A stretch of DNA of 64,000 bases, taken from positions 45,432,446 through 45,496,445 of the forward strand of contig NC_134465.1 in the NCBI RefSeq assembly GCF_047948215.1. The letters are read 5' to 3'. The stretch's first letter is position 1, and each line of letters starts with the position of its first letter. Shown one piece after another: positions 11,249 to 21,613 of this stretch. A model generated the notes under the pieces. The model had not been told where the DNA came from. It did no database searches and worked only from the letters and a program-made list of their open reading frames with translations. The stretch comes from Lycorma delicatula. Its lineage: Eukaryota; Arthropoda; Insecta; Hemiptera; Fulgoridae. The translations under genes were made by a program, and so were the position numbers.

Positions 11249-11861
11249 AATTATGATATTGACATAATTTAATGATACTTAAAATATCAGCTGAATCAAC
11301 ATATGAACAATGATGTTAAATGCAAAAATACATAAATATACATTTTTTAAATACACAATTTAACAAAGCCTGAAAAGCAAGAGAACATAAGAACACCTTA
11401 TTTTCAAATTAAATACTTAAAACATAACATCAATAGAAAAGTGGAACTGGAAAACAGTAGCACTACTAACATATACTGTAATATGAAAATTAGCAGTGAA
11501 CAGATGTGATTAGCTTAGAAAAAATAAATTACAACAAATCTTAATTAGCACTGGCAATTATGAAATTGACATAATTTAATGATACTTAAAATATCAGCTG
11601 AATCAACATATGAACAATGATGTTAAATGCAAAAATACATAAATATACATTTTTTAAATACACAATTTAACAAAGCCTGAAAAGCAAGAGAACATAAGAA
11701 CACCTTTTTTTCAAATTAAATACTTAAAACATAACATCAATAGAAAGTGGAACTGGAAAACAGTAGCACTACTAACATATACTGTAATATGAAAATTAGC
11801 AGTGAACAGATGTGATTAGCTTAGAAAAAATAAATTACAACAAATCTTAATTAGCACTGGC
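11249..11861. repeat. Direct tandem duplication, period 307 bp
   Basis: Units at about 11249-11555 and 11556-11861 are nearly identical (for example GACATAATTTAATGATACTT at 11261 and 11568). Only a few differences are seen: A runs at about 11433 and 11738 and TTATTTTC versus TTTTTTTC. No coding sequence. High identity implies a recent duplication or an assembly artefact. Confidence 0.93.
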
Positions 11862-12149
11862 CTTTTCTGAATTAAGAACATCAACAAACTTAACGTTAAA
11901 TAATTAATACATGTAATTCTAGTTTAGTGTAGAAAAAGGCCACAATGATATTCCAGTACAAAAAGAGTTAATAACAATAATCAAATTGTGATAAGTAAAC
12001 ATAAAAATATAGAGTTAATTACAATATAATCGCATTGAAATTAATTGAGCACATAAAATAGGTTGCAGCTGAATAATGACAACCCTATGTAAGTAACCTG
12101 TCGTGACGGTACTTAAGTGAAATTGAAACTTGAAAGGCAAAGGTGTGAT

Positions 12150-12930
12150 GAACTGAATGTTCCACAAACTTTTACTGATAAAATAGCTGTTTAAACGTAA
12201 TAAATAATTAAACTTGCCTGTAGCACACAAATATTAGTAAACGACGAACTCGTGAATGAAGGTAAAAGAATACATACAGTAATTCCTGGGCATAGTCCGC
12301 CGTGGTGTATCAGGAACGCAGGGGTGAGACGTGGTGTAGAGTTAGACTAATACGTAGTAGATATGTAGTAACGAGGTTGGAGATTCTGGATCGAGGAAAA
12401 TGTAAATCTGCGATTCGAGAAGATTCGACGTCGATAGAAATGGCGGTTTGTAGTAATTGAAGCACTTTCAGGAGAAACGTAATATAGTGAATTTGAAAAA
12501 CAACTTAACGAAGAAACGAGGCTGGACGAACATAGAAAACTGTGAAATCACGAAAAACTGACGAGTACAATTTTCGACACAGGAATACCGCACCGGGCAT
12601 GCGAGTATGGAGGTGATGAAGAAATTAGCACAAATCTTGAGAGCGAAAACGTAAAAAAGTGTTTACATTGTGACCGTCTGTTCAACTCTGCAGAAAAAGA
12701 TGGTGGGAACGAAAGGAGGGGGCAACCACAGCTAGGCAATGAACAGGAGAGAGTGTGTGTTGGCAACAAGAGTAGTGTCTTAGTGTTAGTATAAGAACGA
12801 TTAGAGAGCACGTGTTGTAATTCGAGACCGAAGACATAACTAAAATAATACTGAATACGCAAGTTGAAGAAATGACATCGAGCCGACAAAGAGAAATAGA
12901 CTTCTAGGAACTATAACAATATTGAAATTG
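12150..12930. other. GC-elevated segment of unknown origin
   Basis: More GC and fewer homopolymers than its surroundings. A 113-codon minus-strand frame (12548-12889) has no recognisable domain and a composition rich in Ser, Leu and Phe. Options: 5' exon or promoter of the minus-strand TRPC gene, or an old LTR or leader of a retroelement. None is proven. Confidence 0.35.
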
Positions 12931-13566
12931 GTTGAGAATAAAAAAACACTAAGCCTTATATATACATTAAGATTAAACAGCAATGAAATAATGCGTGATA
13001 GAAATGAGCTAACACCATAACCTTGAATTCATTGGAATGAAAGCGACTTTACACTAAACGGCGTAAACAAGATTGTTTGACAAAGCATAGACGACATTAA
13101 AGAGATGTAAAGTAGTTATAAGAAGATTAAAGGTCAGTTACTTTTTGTTAGAGAATTAGTTGTATATATTATAATATGGAATTGAATGATTGAAACATTA
13201 ATAACTAATTTAATTGAAATATGTATCTACATAAATAATCGATCAATATCTGTCTACAATCATCAGTAATTACAGTAGTTTTGGACCTTACTTTACTTTT
13301 CCTTTGATATATATATATATATATATATATATACTCGTATTATGGTAATAGTGTTCATCCTAGTTTAAATATAGTGCCACCAATTTTTTACTTTTACTTT
13401 CCCACATAATGATTGGTAGAATCTAAAGCGAGATTGGACTGTATGTTCATAGGTGCTGAATAAAGACAACACCTTGACCTTGTTGCTTGTTGAATAACAG
13501 TTTAATGAATTGTCATCTTGACAATTAATGAAATGTATAATTGAACTTGATACATATCTTTACATA
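12931..13566. other. AT-rich spacer
   Basis: No gene seen; a (TA)n tract lies at 13309-13333. Confidence 0.4.
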
Positions 13567-14095
13567 CAGAGTGATTCAGGAGGATAGGGCAATACATTGA
13601 CAACTCATTCTAGAGGCTAAAAATAAGAAAAAAGTTCATATAAACATAAGTCCGAAAACGCTTCGTTAGCGAGTTGTACAGAGTGAAAGATTTCGTCCGA
13701 GTTTCAGTTCCTCTGGGTAAATTAAGGCTTTCTGAAATTCTGGGAAGGTCAATTAAGTGGCAAATTCAATTGTTTCTTATGGTTTTTGAGCTGGGAAATC
13801 GAAAAAAATAGGTCCCAGAACTGTATATATCTTAGTTTCTAAGATATCCCATGTAAAACGCCAAAAATAGGGTCAAAAAACATTTTTTTTTACGTTTGAC
13901 GTACAATAACGTTGTTAAATTGGCAATAAATCATACATTTTTTAAACATAAATTGTAGAGATTTGAATTATAAGATTATTGCTGTAAATAATGTCAAAAG
14001 TTTTTTCAATCTGTTAAAAATTAATCTGTTTTGTTGTTAATAAAAGTCGACATGTTTAAAATTTTATTTGTTTTTTGTTGACATTATTTACATCA
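13567..14095 (+). mobile_element. Solo long terminal inverted repeat of the 34-kb Tc1/mariner family
   Basis: TA|CAGAGTGATTCAGGAGG begins a stretch aligned by eye with the left terminus at 34033: AAAGATTTCGTCCGAGTTTC versus AAAGATTTCGCTTAGATTTC, and GACGTACAATAACGTTGTTA versus GACGTAGAATAACTTTGTTA. No matching opposite end or transposase was found directly downstream. Confidence 0.65.
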
Positions 14096-14099
14096 GTCT

Positions 14100-14515
14100 T
14101 CTTAAACGGTAAATAGGTACCACTTATAAGTGGTAAATAAGTAACTTATTTTTATGGGTTCTAGAGTTATAGCCAAATGAAACTTTAATTAATGAAATAT
14201 TTGGATCTTACAAGGGGAAGGCACATCCGTTCGAATCAGACTTCATCTCCTTTTTTAATTTAAATATATTGATTTTATATTACTAACCTCTTATTGTAAA
14301 AAAAAAACTTTTACGATGAATAATTGTAAAATAACAATAAAAAAATATATGAAAAAATATCAACAGTTATTAATGAAATAAAATTTTATGTACTTTTCAT
14401 TTAAAAAAAAAAAATGTGTATGTAATTTAATAGGCGTACAAAGAGACTTCCTGTTGAACACCACATGACTATGTGGTGTTCACATCAGATTGTTTTAATT
14501 TTGGATGGGTGGTAA
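14100..14515 (+). repeat. DR repeat, 3' part
   Basis: Shares with other DR copies GGTTCTAGAGTTATAGCC, TTAATTAATGAAATATTTGG, the B-box-like GTTCGAATC and the terminal TTTAATAGGCGTACAA...CACATCAGATT. The front hairpin half is missing. Confidence 0.75.
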
Positions 14516-15680
14516 TATTTTCGCTGACTATATTTTAAAAATTAGATTTCAAGAGAAATTTAAACGAAATAACTTTTCATCCAGAAACCGGAGAGAGTTT
14601 CAGAAGTTCTTCTTTGAATATTTTATTTCTGTTTCGCTTAAAATGAATTTTACAATAGAATACTAGTATTAATGTAGCCTTTAAAAATTTGTTTAAACTT
14701 TCTTAAAAAATAATATTGTTAAATGTTAAAATTTAGTTTATCGTTACGAAGATATTTATTTTAAAATTTCTTCAGAAAATATTTCAAGGGTAAAAGAAAG
14801 AGATATAAATATTAATTATTTTACAATTTTCTTTAGTAATTTATATATTTTTAACATTTTGACTTATAGTTTCAGTTTTAACGTGAGCGCATTTATTTTT
14901 CTTGAAAAAAATCTAATTACAAATGTCCTGTTGACAGAACCTTTTTGAAAAAAAAAAATAGTAATCTTTTTCCTCATTATATAACAGTCAAAGAGTAGTA
15001 TTTTGCATGTTTAATGACGTAAATTAGACCTGTAATGGTCGATATTTATTTATGTATTTTCATTTGATTTTACGTTAAGATTTATAAATGATCTGAAATT
15101 AATGAATATAATCTACACTTTGTACATCGTTTTATGTGTTTTGTATCATTTTAGAGACTATTATAGAGGGACTTAAATATTAAGTTATATGTCGTATGCA
15201 GCTGTCGATTAATTTCCGTACTTTAAAAATAATCTGTAAAGAACTGAACGGCATTTTTATTTCTTAGTAAGTAATAAAACTGCTGAAAGGTTTTAATTTT
15301 ACTTAAAGATTTTTTTTAATTACAAAAAAATTAAATAGCTATTCTTATTCTCCTAACAGCGTTGAGGAATGGTAAATGTTTCTTTATACAATAAATATAA
15401 ATTTACTTTATATTTGAAATTTATTAAAAAAAGTATTGATTTTGTTTCAAGACATTACCAAAATTGAAATCATTTTTTCCACTTCAATGCAATACAATTT
15501 TTTTTTTTCAAATACAATATTTATATTAATTAATAATTTTTTATACAATACAATGTAATACCATTTCTTCTCTATTTTTTTTTTTTTTTAATAAAAATCA
15601 AATTTTTTAGACTCTTTTTCATGCTCAATCGACGTAACTTTTAGATTTTCTCAGTATTAAATTTTTTTAATATTTTGTTG
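14516..15680. other. AT-rich spacer, nothing recognised
   Basis: No gene, repeat copy or RNA gene recognised; dominated by A/T homopolymers. Confidence 0.4.
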
Positions 15681-15689
15681 AAAAATTCT

Positions 15690-16335
15690 ATTTGTTTATT
15701 GGCGATTTCAATCGACTACAAGAGGTTTTCAGAGAAGCTCAAAAAAGTCCACTCGTTGCGCTAGCCGATAATTTACAAATCCTCATACGACTGTTTGAAT
15801 TGTATTATGATGACGCTTGTATTTCAGCTCGTACCGATTACAACCAGTAGAAGCTCTTCGTGTAAGTGACAGAATAAAACGAAAAGATTTTTGTGATATG
15901 ATCTTAGTTGATATGGAAGAATGATAAGGTCACATTGTTCACATACGGAGATTTAAGAATCCGATGAGATTGTTCAGCGGATTTTCCAAGAGTTAATATT
16001 TATTTTATGCCGTTTCGTTCACAAAGATTTTTTTTGGCTATTTCTTTTTGGAAGGAAAACCGTAATGGGGCATTCTTATCTTGAGATGCTGCAAGACTGG
16101 CTGAATGAAGACACAATTAAATTAAGTTTTAAAATAATGGATTTAAATGAAGACTACACAACTAAACGAAGAGTTTGAATAATCCATTTTTCTGCAAGAT
16201 GGGCCCCCCCCCACATCGGTACAACCGATTTCGTTGGTCTGTAAATGAAAAAATGCCTTAACTCTGGGTAGAGCGTACGGAAGCCCAAGACTTGGCATTA
16301 CACTCTTGGCCTCATTATCACTAGGATCTTTAATT
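15690..16335 (+). pseudogene. Decayed IS630/Tc1/mariner transposase (fragment T1)
   Basis: With stops and frameshifts it reads VFREAQKSPL, YRLQPVEALRVSDRIKRKDF and CDMILVDME, then after a gap GHSYLEMLQDWLNE and finally FLQDGPPP (around the second catalytic Asp). The order, helix-turn-helix linker then catalytic core, is that of the insect transposases that carry a YRLQ.VQAL..ND phrase. The QDG Asp survives, but the first catalytic Asp region and the C-terminus are lost. No terminal repeats were identified. Confidence 0.7.
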
Positions 16336-16854
16336 CCTTTTCCTTCTGTATTAATACCATTGACTTCCTAAAGAGTTCCTCCCATTCTCGAAAACAGTAG
16401 AATGCCCGGTACTCACCCCTTTTCATCCGCTCTTTGAGGCCGTTGGTACTTGTAATGAAAGAATTCTTTATACCGGGAATAACTTAATCCCTTCATTTAT
16501 CAGCTGTTTGTATACACACCAGAAGTATTAGAATCGTTCTATCCTCTTTACCACGGGGAGGTGAATATCAGGATTTTCTCTTCACCAAATCTAGGAAATG
16601 AATTAAATTAAAAAATGTAATCTACCGTACCACTTCTATCTTTCATCAAAATAAAAAAAAAACGTACAATTATCTCAACTTGCTCGGTGTACCGTTAAAC
16701 TATATCGATTTGTCTTTAAAATGTTTTTTTCTTCTTGAATACCAATATAACATAATATACAGTTCGATAATCGACTATCGTTTCATATAATCGGATATGA
16801 TTAATTTTATAACTTTTACATTTTTGAGATTATAGTGATTCAAAATTGATTATA
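16336..16854. other. Spacer
   Basis: A segment at 16270-16570 is less AT-rich (for example CTGGGTAGAGCGTACGGAAG), but no frame or repeat copy was recognised. Confidence 0.35.
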
Positions 16855-17490
16855 CAGAGTTATCATAAAAGAATTTTTATGTTTTGAACATGGTTTAAAT
16901 TAAAACAGAATTACTTACAGTTTATGTTTTTTATTTTTCAAATTTGTCTTCCAAACATTTTTTTACATAATTAATAGATTTCAATATGTGCGCCCTTAGT
17001 CGCTCGACAAATGTTCAAACGATACTCAACTTCTCTCCAAACATTAGTTAACATTTCTTCGTTAATGGTTGTCATTGCTTCATTAATCCTGTTTTTTAAG
17101 TGGTTTAGGTCGCGAATTTTTTGTGTATAAACAACGCTTTTGATGTACCCCCACAAGAAAAAATCGCAAGGTGTCAGGTCTGGACTTCTTGGAGGCCAAA
17201 GTACGGGTCCTTACCGGCCTATCGATCGATCTCCAAATTTTTCGTTCAAAGCGTCCGTGACCGATGCATTGAAGTGCGGGAGAACACCCATCATTCATCA
17301 TGTTGGAAATGAAGTCGATGAATGTTTTCGAGTTCATCCGGCTGATGAAAGCAATAATCGGTTAACATGTCAAGATACACAACTCCATTAATTGTTTTTT
17401 CAGCAAAGAAGAAAAACTCTATTACACGATTTTTCAACACACCACACCAAACATTAACTTTAGGCGAATCGCGTTTCAAATGCATCTTAA
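16855..17490 (-). pseudogene. 3' half of a second mariner-like transposase (fragment T2)
   Basis: Minus strand: RDSPKVNVWCGVLKNRVIEF, then FFAEKTINGVVYLDML, FQHDE (second catalytic Asp neighbourhood, frame-shifted), a damaged RSPDL region, and an open C-terminus WGYIKSVVYTQKI ... EVEYRLNICRATKGAHIEIY with stop at 16971. The element end TA|CAGAGTTATCATAAAAGAA lies at 16853-16873. The 5' half is replaced by LINE-A copy 4 from 17491. Lineage is close to T1, but the sequence differs too much for it to be the same copy. Confidence 0.75.
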
Positions 17491-18245
17491 TTTTTTTCTT
17501 CTCAGATACTCCGATCGTCCACGTTTCACTTCCATATAAAGCGACACTTCAAACATATACTTTCAAAAATCTTTTCCTAACGTTTAAATTAATTATTGAT
17601 GTGAACAAATTATATTTCTGACTGAAGACGATCGTTTCGCCTGTGCTATTCGGTTTTATATCGCTCCTGCTTCGTCCATCTTTCGTAATTCTACTTCCCA
17701 AATAACAAAATTCTTCTATCTCCATAATCTTTTCTCCTCCTATTTTCACATTCAGTAGTCCATCTTTGTTATTTCCAACACATTACATTACTTTTGTTTT
17801 GTTCTTGTTTATTTTCAAGCGGTAGTTCTTCATCCATGTCGTTCATTGTTTCTTCTAAATCCTTTTTACACTCAGCTAGAATTACTATATCATCACCAAA
17901 TTGTACCATCTTTATCTTTTCACCTTGTACTGTTACTCCGAATCAAAATTGTCCTTTAACATCATTAACTGCTAGTTCCATGTAAAGATTAAAGAGTATC
18001 GGGTGTAGGGATCATCCTTGTCGGACTCCCTTTCTTATGTTCTTCAATTATTACTGTTGCTGTTTGGGTCCTGTAAATGTTAGCAATTGTTCTTCTATCT
18101 CTGTATTTGAACCCTAATTTTCTTAAAACGCTAAACATTTTATTCCAGTCTATGTCATCGATGCCTTTTCTAGGTCTATAAATGCCAAGTATGTTGATTC
18201 GTTTTTTTTTAATCTTCCTTCTACTATTTATCTATTCCTTCTACT
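17491..18245 (-). pseudogene. LINE-A copy 4, truncated at both ends
   Basis: Minus strand: an IDLEKAYD-like region (near 18160), MFSVLRKLG, GVRQG, degraded FADD (17890-17910, W/GDDIVIL form), then MKIGGEKIMEIEEFCYLGSR (17749) and KYNLFTSIINLNVRKR, ending at the GSETWTIGVSEK region. The usual 3' tail and poly(A) are missing, so the junction with transposase T2 at 17490 is a deletion or recombination rather than a simple insertion end. Confidence 0.8.
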
Positions 18246-18327
18246 ATTATTCGTTAAAGTTTAAAAATATAAATCATTAACATGTCGAGTGAAGTAGTAT
18301 TGACACTGCTAATAGTAAAATTGAAAT

Positions 18328-18606
18328 CCACCAGGTTGGTCTAGTGGTGAACTCGTCATCACAAATCGGTTTATTTCGAAGTCGAGAGTTCTAAGGTTTA
18401 AATCCTAGTAAAGTCAATTACTTTTATTAGGATTTCAATAGTAGAATGTGGATACCGGTGTTCTTTGGTGGTTGGATTTCAATTAACCACATGTATCACG
18501 GATGATCGACCTGAGACTGTTCAAAACTAAACTTCATTTAGATTCATAAATATCATCCTGTGAAGTAATACCTTACAGTAAATTACCGAAACTAAACAGA
18601 ATAAAA
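18328..18606 (+). mobile_element. tRNA-derived SINE, copy 2
   Basis: Box A GGTTGGTCTAGTGGTGAACT and box B GGTTTAAATCC, shared body GATACCGGTGTTCTTTGGTG, ending ACTAAACAGAATAAAATAG. More diverged than copies 3 and 4. Confidence 0.83.
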
Positions 18607-19669
18607 TAGTGGATATAATATTCGAAGATAGAACGTCGTATGTAGAAAGAAACCAACCGAAATTCAACCTCACTCTGCGAATCAACATAGCTTTCTAAAT
18701 GAATAAATTTTGATAAAAATTTAGATTTTTTTCAACAAAAAAAAAAAAGCTGACAACACAGTTATAGGACGTTCCCGTCACGTATATATGTAATAATGGA
18801 TAGATAATAAACACCTTCAAAAAAACTTTTTTTTTTAATATTAATAAATAACATCAAAGATAAAGTCACAGAAAAGTTTTAAATATTAAAAAATAAATAA
18901 AATCATTACAATAAACATAATATAAATGATTATTAGATTGTGTAAGATTCAGAAACAGTAAAATTAAAGACAATATCACAGTTTTATCAATAAATTTAGC
19001 CTGTGAAAAGTATCATCTTTCCATTAACCACTCATAAAACTTTATCTAGAATTTTATTCAAAGGAATACCTTAAGGAGATTAAGAGGTTTATACGATTTG
19101 AATAAAAAGTATTCAGAAGTTTTCTTGTTCTGCATCTTGATGATCAATAAAAAAACATTCTTGAATATTTTTGATGGATCTTAAATTTTAAAGAAAAGTT
19201 AATTTCACAAAATAATGTTTATTATTATGTACTGAAAATTAATTTATATTTTAAGCTATCAGTATTGTGTTAAAAAAAATAAAAATAAAAATTAGCACTT
19301 CATTTGATCATATAGAAAGTTCTGGGTTCATTTACCGATTTTTTTTTTGAAAATTTTTTTAACACGTTACAAAATTTATATATTATAATTTTACGTATTA
19401 AATTTTAAACATAATATCGATACTAGCTCTTTGTGTAATCTGTTGATTAAGACGAAAATAAGTCTTTTAATTTTCATAAATATAAATGTTACATCCCATT
19501 GACACGAGATAAAAATCATTACCTTACCACAAATGATAAAATTGTTAATAAAAGTAACAGGATTAGATAAACCAAAGTAGAAAAATATGAGGAATGAAGT
19601 AGATCTCGATTTTTTAATCTTTCATTTAAAAAATATGCTCTCTTACGTCACAAATCGATTAACAATCTT
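18607..19669. other. AT-rich spacer, possible SINE-2 remnant
   Basis: No gene. The stretch 19315-19378 (GTTCTGGGTTCATTTACC and TTTAACACGTTACAAAATT) weakly resembles the repeat at 8150-8275. Confidence 0.35.
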
Positions 19670-19681
19670 CATAGTTTTATG
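19670..19681 (+). repeat. Left target-site duplication of J1
   Basis: CATAGTTTTATG here is repeated exactly at 25317-25328 on the far side of the element. Confidence 0.92.
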
Positions 19682-20170
19682 GATTCCATCCTTGGCTCTT
19701 GTAGTGAAAGGTTGTGTCTTATTGTGCTCTGTGATTGTGAGTTGTAACCAGTCCTGCCAGGTGTTCAACAGTTCTTCTACCTGCGTCGCCAGACAATGTG
19801 AGAAGGGTCTGCTAGGACATCAGCCGGGCGGCCAGCTACCTGGATTACAGGCCAGTTACATTAAGAAAAGGATAATCCTTTTCTTAATTTTATTTCTATT
19901 CTATTCAAATTTCTATAATAATGTAAAGTGAACTCTTGTAGTCATTACGAACACATTAAGTTAATGGCCTATTATTATAGGACTATTGTGCTGATTTAAA
20001 AATAATTTTATTTTAAATTGTTTGATATAATCTGTACCTGTTTAGGTCTATAGGTTATATCTTGTTTTGATTTTTCTTGTCAGTGATTTTATTTTGCAGC
20101 AAGTGTACATTAAGAAGTGTTTAATTAAGTTTAATTTTAATTTTTAAATTTTATTCTTTATTTTTCCTCA
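19682..20170 (+). promoter_or_regulatory. J1 5'UTR, presumed internal promoter
   Basis: Starts GATTCCATCCTTGGCTCTTG directly after the duplication. Known for Jockey-type elements: transcription starts at the first base from an internal promoter, with no upstream TATA. Nothing here proves activity. The 114-codon frame 19587-19931 begins in flanking DNA, so it is not an element gene. Confidence 0.6.
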
Positions 20171-21613
20171 ATGGAAGGAAAAGTAAGGCCTGCCCCACCC
20201 CGTTCTCCCACCCCGGAACTGTCCGTCGGTGGAGAGGAAAGCGGGTCTGGCGCTAGGAAGCGCCAGAAACGCCGGGACTCCGCGCCTCCTATGGAGATGG
20301 AGCCCGTAGCGGGCTGCAGCAAGGCTGCAGCAGCCGCCAACCCGCAGGCTGATGATGGGGCCCCATCACAGCCTGCTACCGTCAGGCGGGAGAAAATCCC
20401 GCCAATAATGCTGGACTGCCCGAAGGAGTGGCCAGCATTAGCGCGCGACATTAAGTCGCGGATCGGGGGGCGCCTGGTGGCTAAAAGCACCGGGCTCTCG
20501 ATAAGGCTGCAGCTGGGCAGCGAGGCGGATTACCGGGCGGTGCAGAGTTTTCTGCACTCGAAGGGAATCGCCTTTCACTCCTTTCAGCTCCCGAAGGACA
20601 GGGAGCTGAAGGTGGTTATACGGGGAATCCCCTATGGGGCTGCCCCGGAGGAAGTAAGGGAGGAACTGACCTCCCTTGGCTATGAGGTGGTTTCGGTTAA
20701 GAAGCTCCTCACAAGGGACGGTCGGGAAACCCCGACCTGCCTAGTGGCCCTTAAGAGGACCCCTTCGGCCCGGACCATTTATGACCTTGGCAGTATTTTT
20801 TACTGCAAGGTCGCAGTGACTGCGTTTGTGTCACGAGGGGGGCCACCCCAGTGCCACAGATGCCAGAAATTTGGACACTCGTCCAATTACTGCCAGAGGG
20901 CCCAGCAATGTGTCAAGTGTGGTGGGGACCACGACACTGCCACATGCGTTAAGCCGCGTGAGGAACCAGCCTCATGCGTTAACTGCAAGGGGTCTCATCC
21001 GGCTAATTACCGGGGTTGCCCCTATTATAAGGAGCAAGTCAATAAGGTCAAGGGCATTAAAAAGCCCGCGACTGTTGACGGCCGCAGCTGGGCCCGTGTT
21101 GCCGGTGGGGGAAAATCAGCCCCCAAACCGGAGGTGCCGGCACCTGTGGCCAAGGCGGTAGTGAAAAAAGGGGAGGTACCCTCCCCAACACCCGCCAAGC
21201 CAAAACCGGCGGTGACCACCAAGAAGGTGGTGAAACAAAAGGCGGCGACAAAGCCGGCCCCGGCGAAGAAGGCCAAGCCTTCCTCGACGGGAAAGGCAAA
21301 GCCTGCTCCGGCTGGGAAGGCCAAGCCTGCTCCGGCTGGGAAGGCCAAGCAGGCTGTTAAAAACACCGCGGCCCCTGTGGCCCCGCGCCCCACCAAAAGG
21401 GCGGCCACGCCAAAAGGCACCTCCAGCGGCAATCCGAAACCGGCTACCCCGTTGGAGACCACTGGCATGGACTTCCTGTCGCAGATGACAGTGAAGGATA
21501 TCCTGCCACATATCATGATGGTTTTGCCACGCCTGCTCCAGGCAAAATCTCTCAAGGACTGTATTCAGTCCTTAATAGAGTGCCTCATGGCTGTACTGTC
21601 CAGGTATGGTTAG
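20171..21613 (+). CDS. J1 ORF1, gag-like nucleic-acid-binding protein (480 aa)
   Basis: Seen: an N-terminal low-complexity part (1-75), a central region (75-215) with KVVIRGIPYGAAPEEVREEL matching the PRE_C2HC-type domain that accompanies gag zinc knuckles, then three CCHC knuckles: C228-C231-H236-C241, C247-C250-H254-C259 and C269-C272-H276-C283. Residues ~300-425 are Lys/Ala/Pro-rich, with three AKPAPAGK-type octapeptides. Known: such proteins bind the element RNA and form RNPs that accompany ORF2 protein to the target. The start ATG is the first in the open frame and follows an AT-rich leader. The stop overlaps the ORF2 start by 8 nt (ATGGTTAG), pointing to reinitiation or frameshifting. 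No frame lesion seen. Confidence 0.93.
   Translation: MEGKVRPAPPRSPTPELSVGGEESGSGARKRQKRRDSAPPMEMEPVAGCSKAAAAANPQADDGAPSQPATVRREKIPPIMLDCPKEWPALARDIKSRIGGRLVAKSTGLSIRLQLGSEADYRAVQSFLHSKGIAFHSFQLPKDRELKVVIRGIPYGAAPEEVREELTSLGYEVVSVKKLLTRDGRETPTCLVALKRTPSARTIYDLGSIFYCKVAVTAFVSRGGPPQCHRCQKFGHSSNYCQRAQQCVKCGGDHDTATCVKPREEPASCVNCKGSHPANYRGCPYYKEQVNKVKGIKKPATVDGRSWARVAGGGKSAPKPEVPAPVAKAVVKKGEVPSPTPAKPKPAVTTKKVVKQKAATKPAPAKKAKPSSTGKAKPAPAGKAKPAPAGKAKQAVKNTAAPVAPRPTKRAATPKGTSSGNPKPATPLETTGMDFLSQMTVKDILPHIMMVLPRLLQAKSLKDCIQSLIECLMAVLSRYG

Noticed and set aside
19587..19931. 114-codon frame before J1
   Set aside because: It starts in flanking DNA and crosses the target-site duplication at 19670-19681 into the J1 leader, so it is not a unit.
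21025..21555. Large minus-strand frames opposite J1 ORF1
   Set aside because: Antisense shadows of a GC-rich coding region; no motif, and the plus frame has zinc knuckles.
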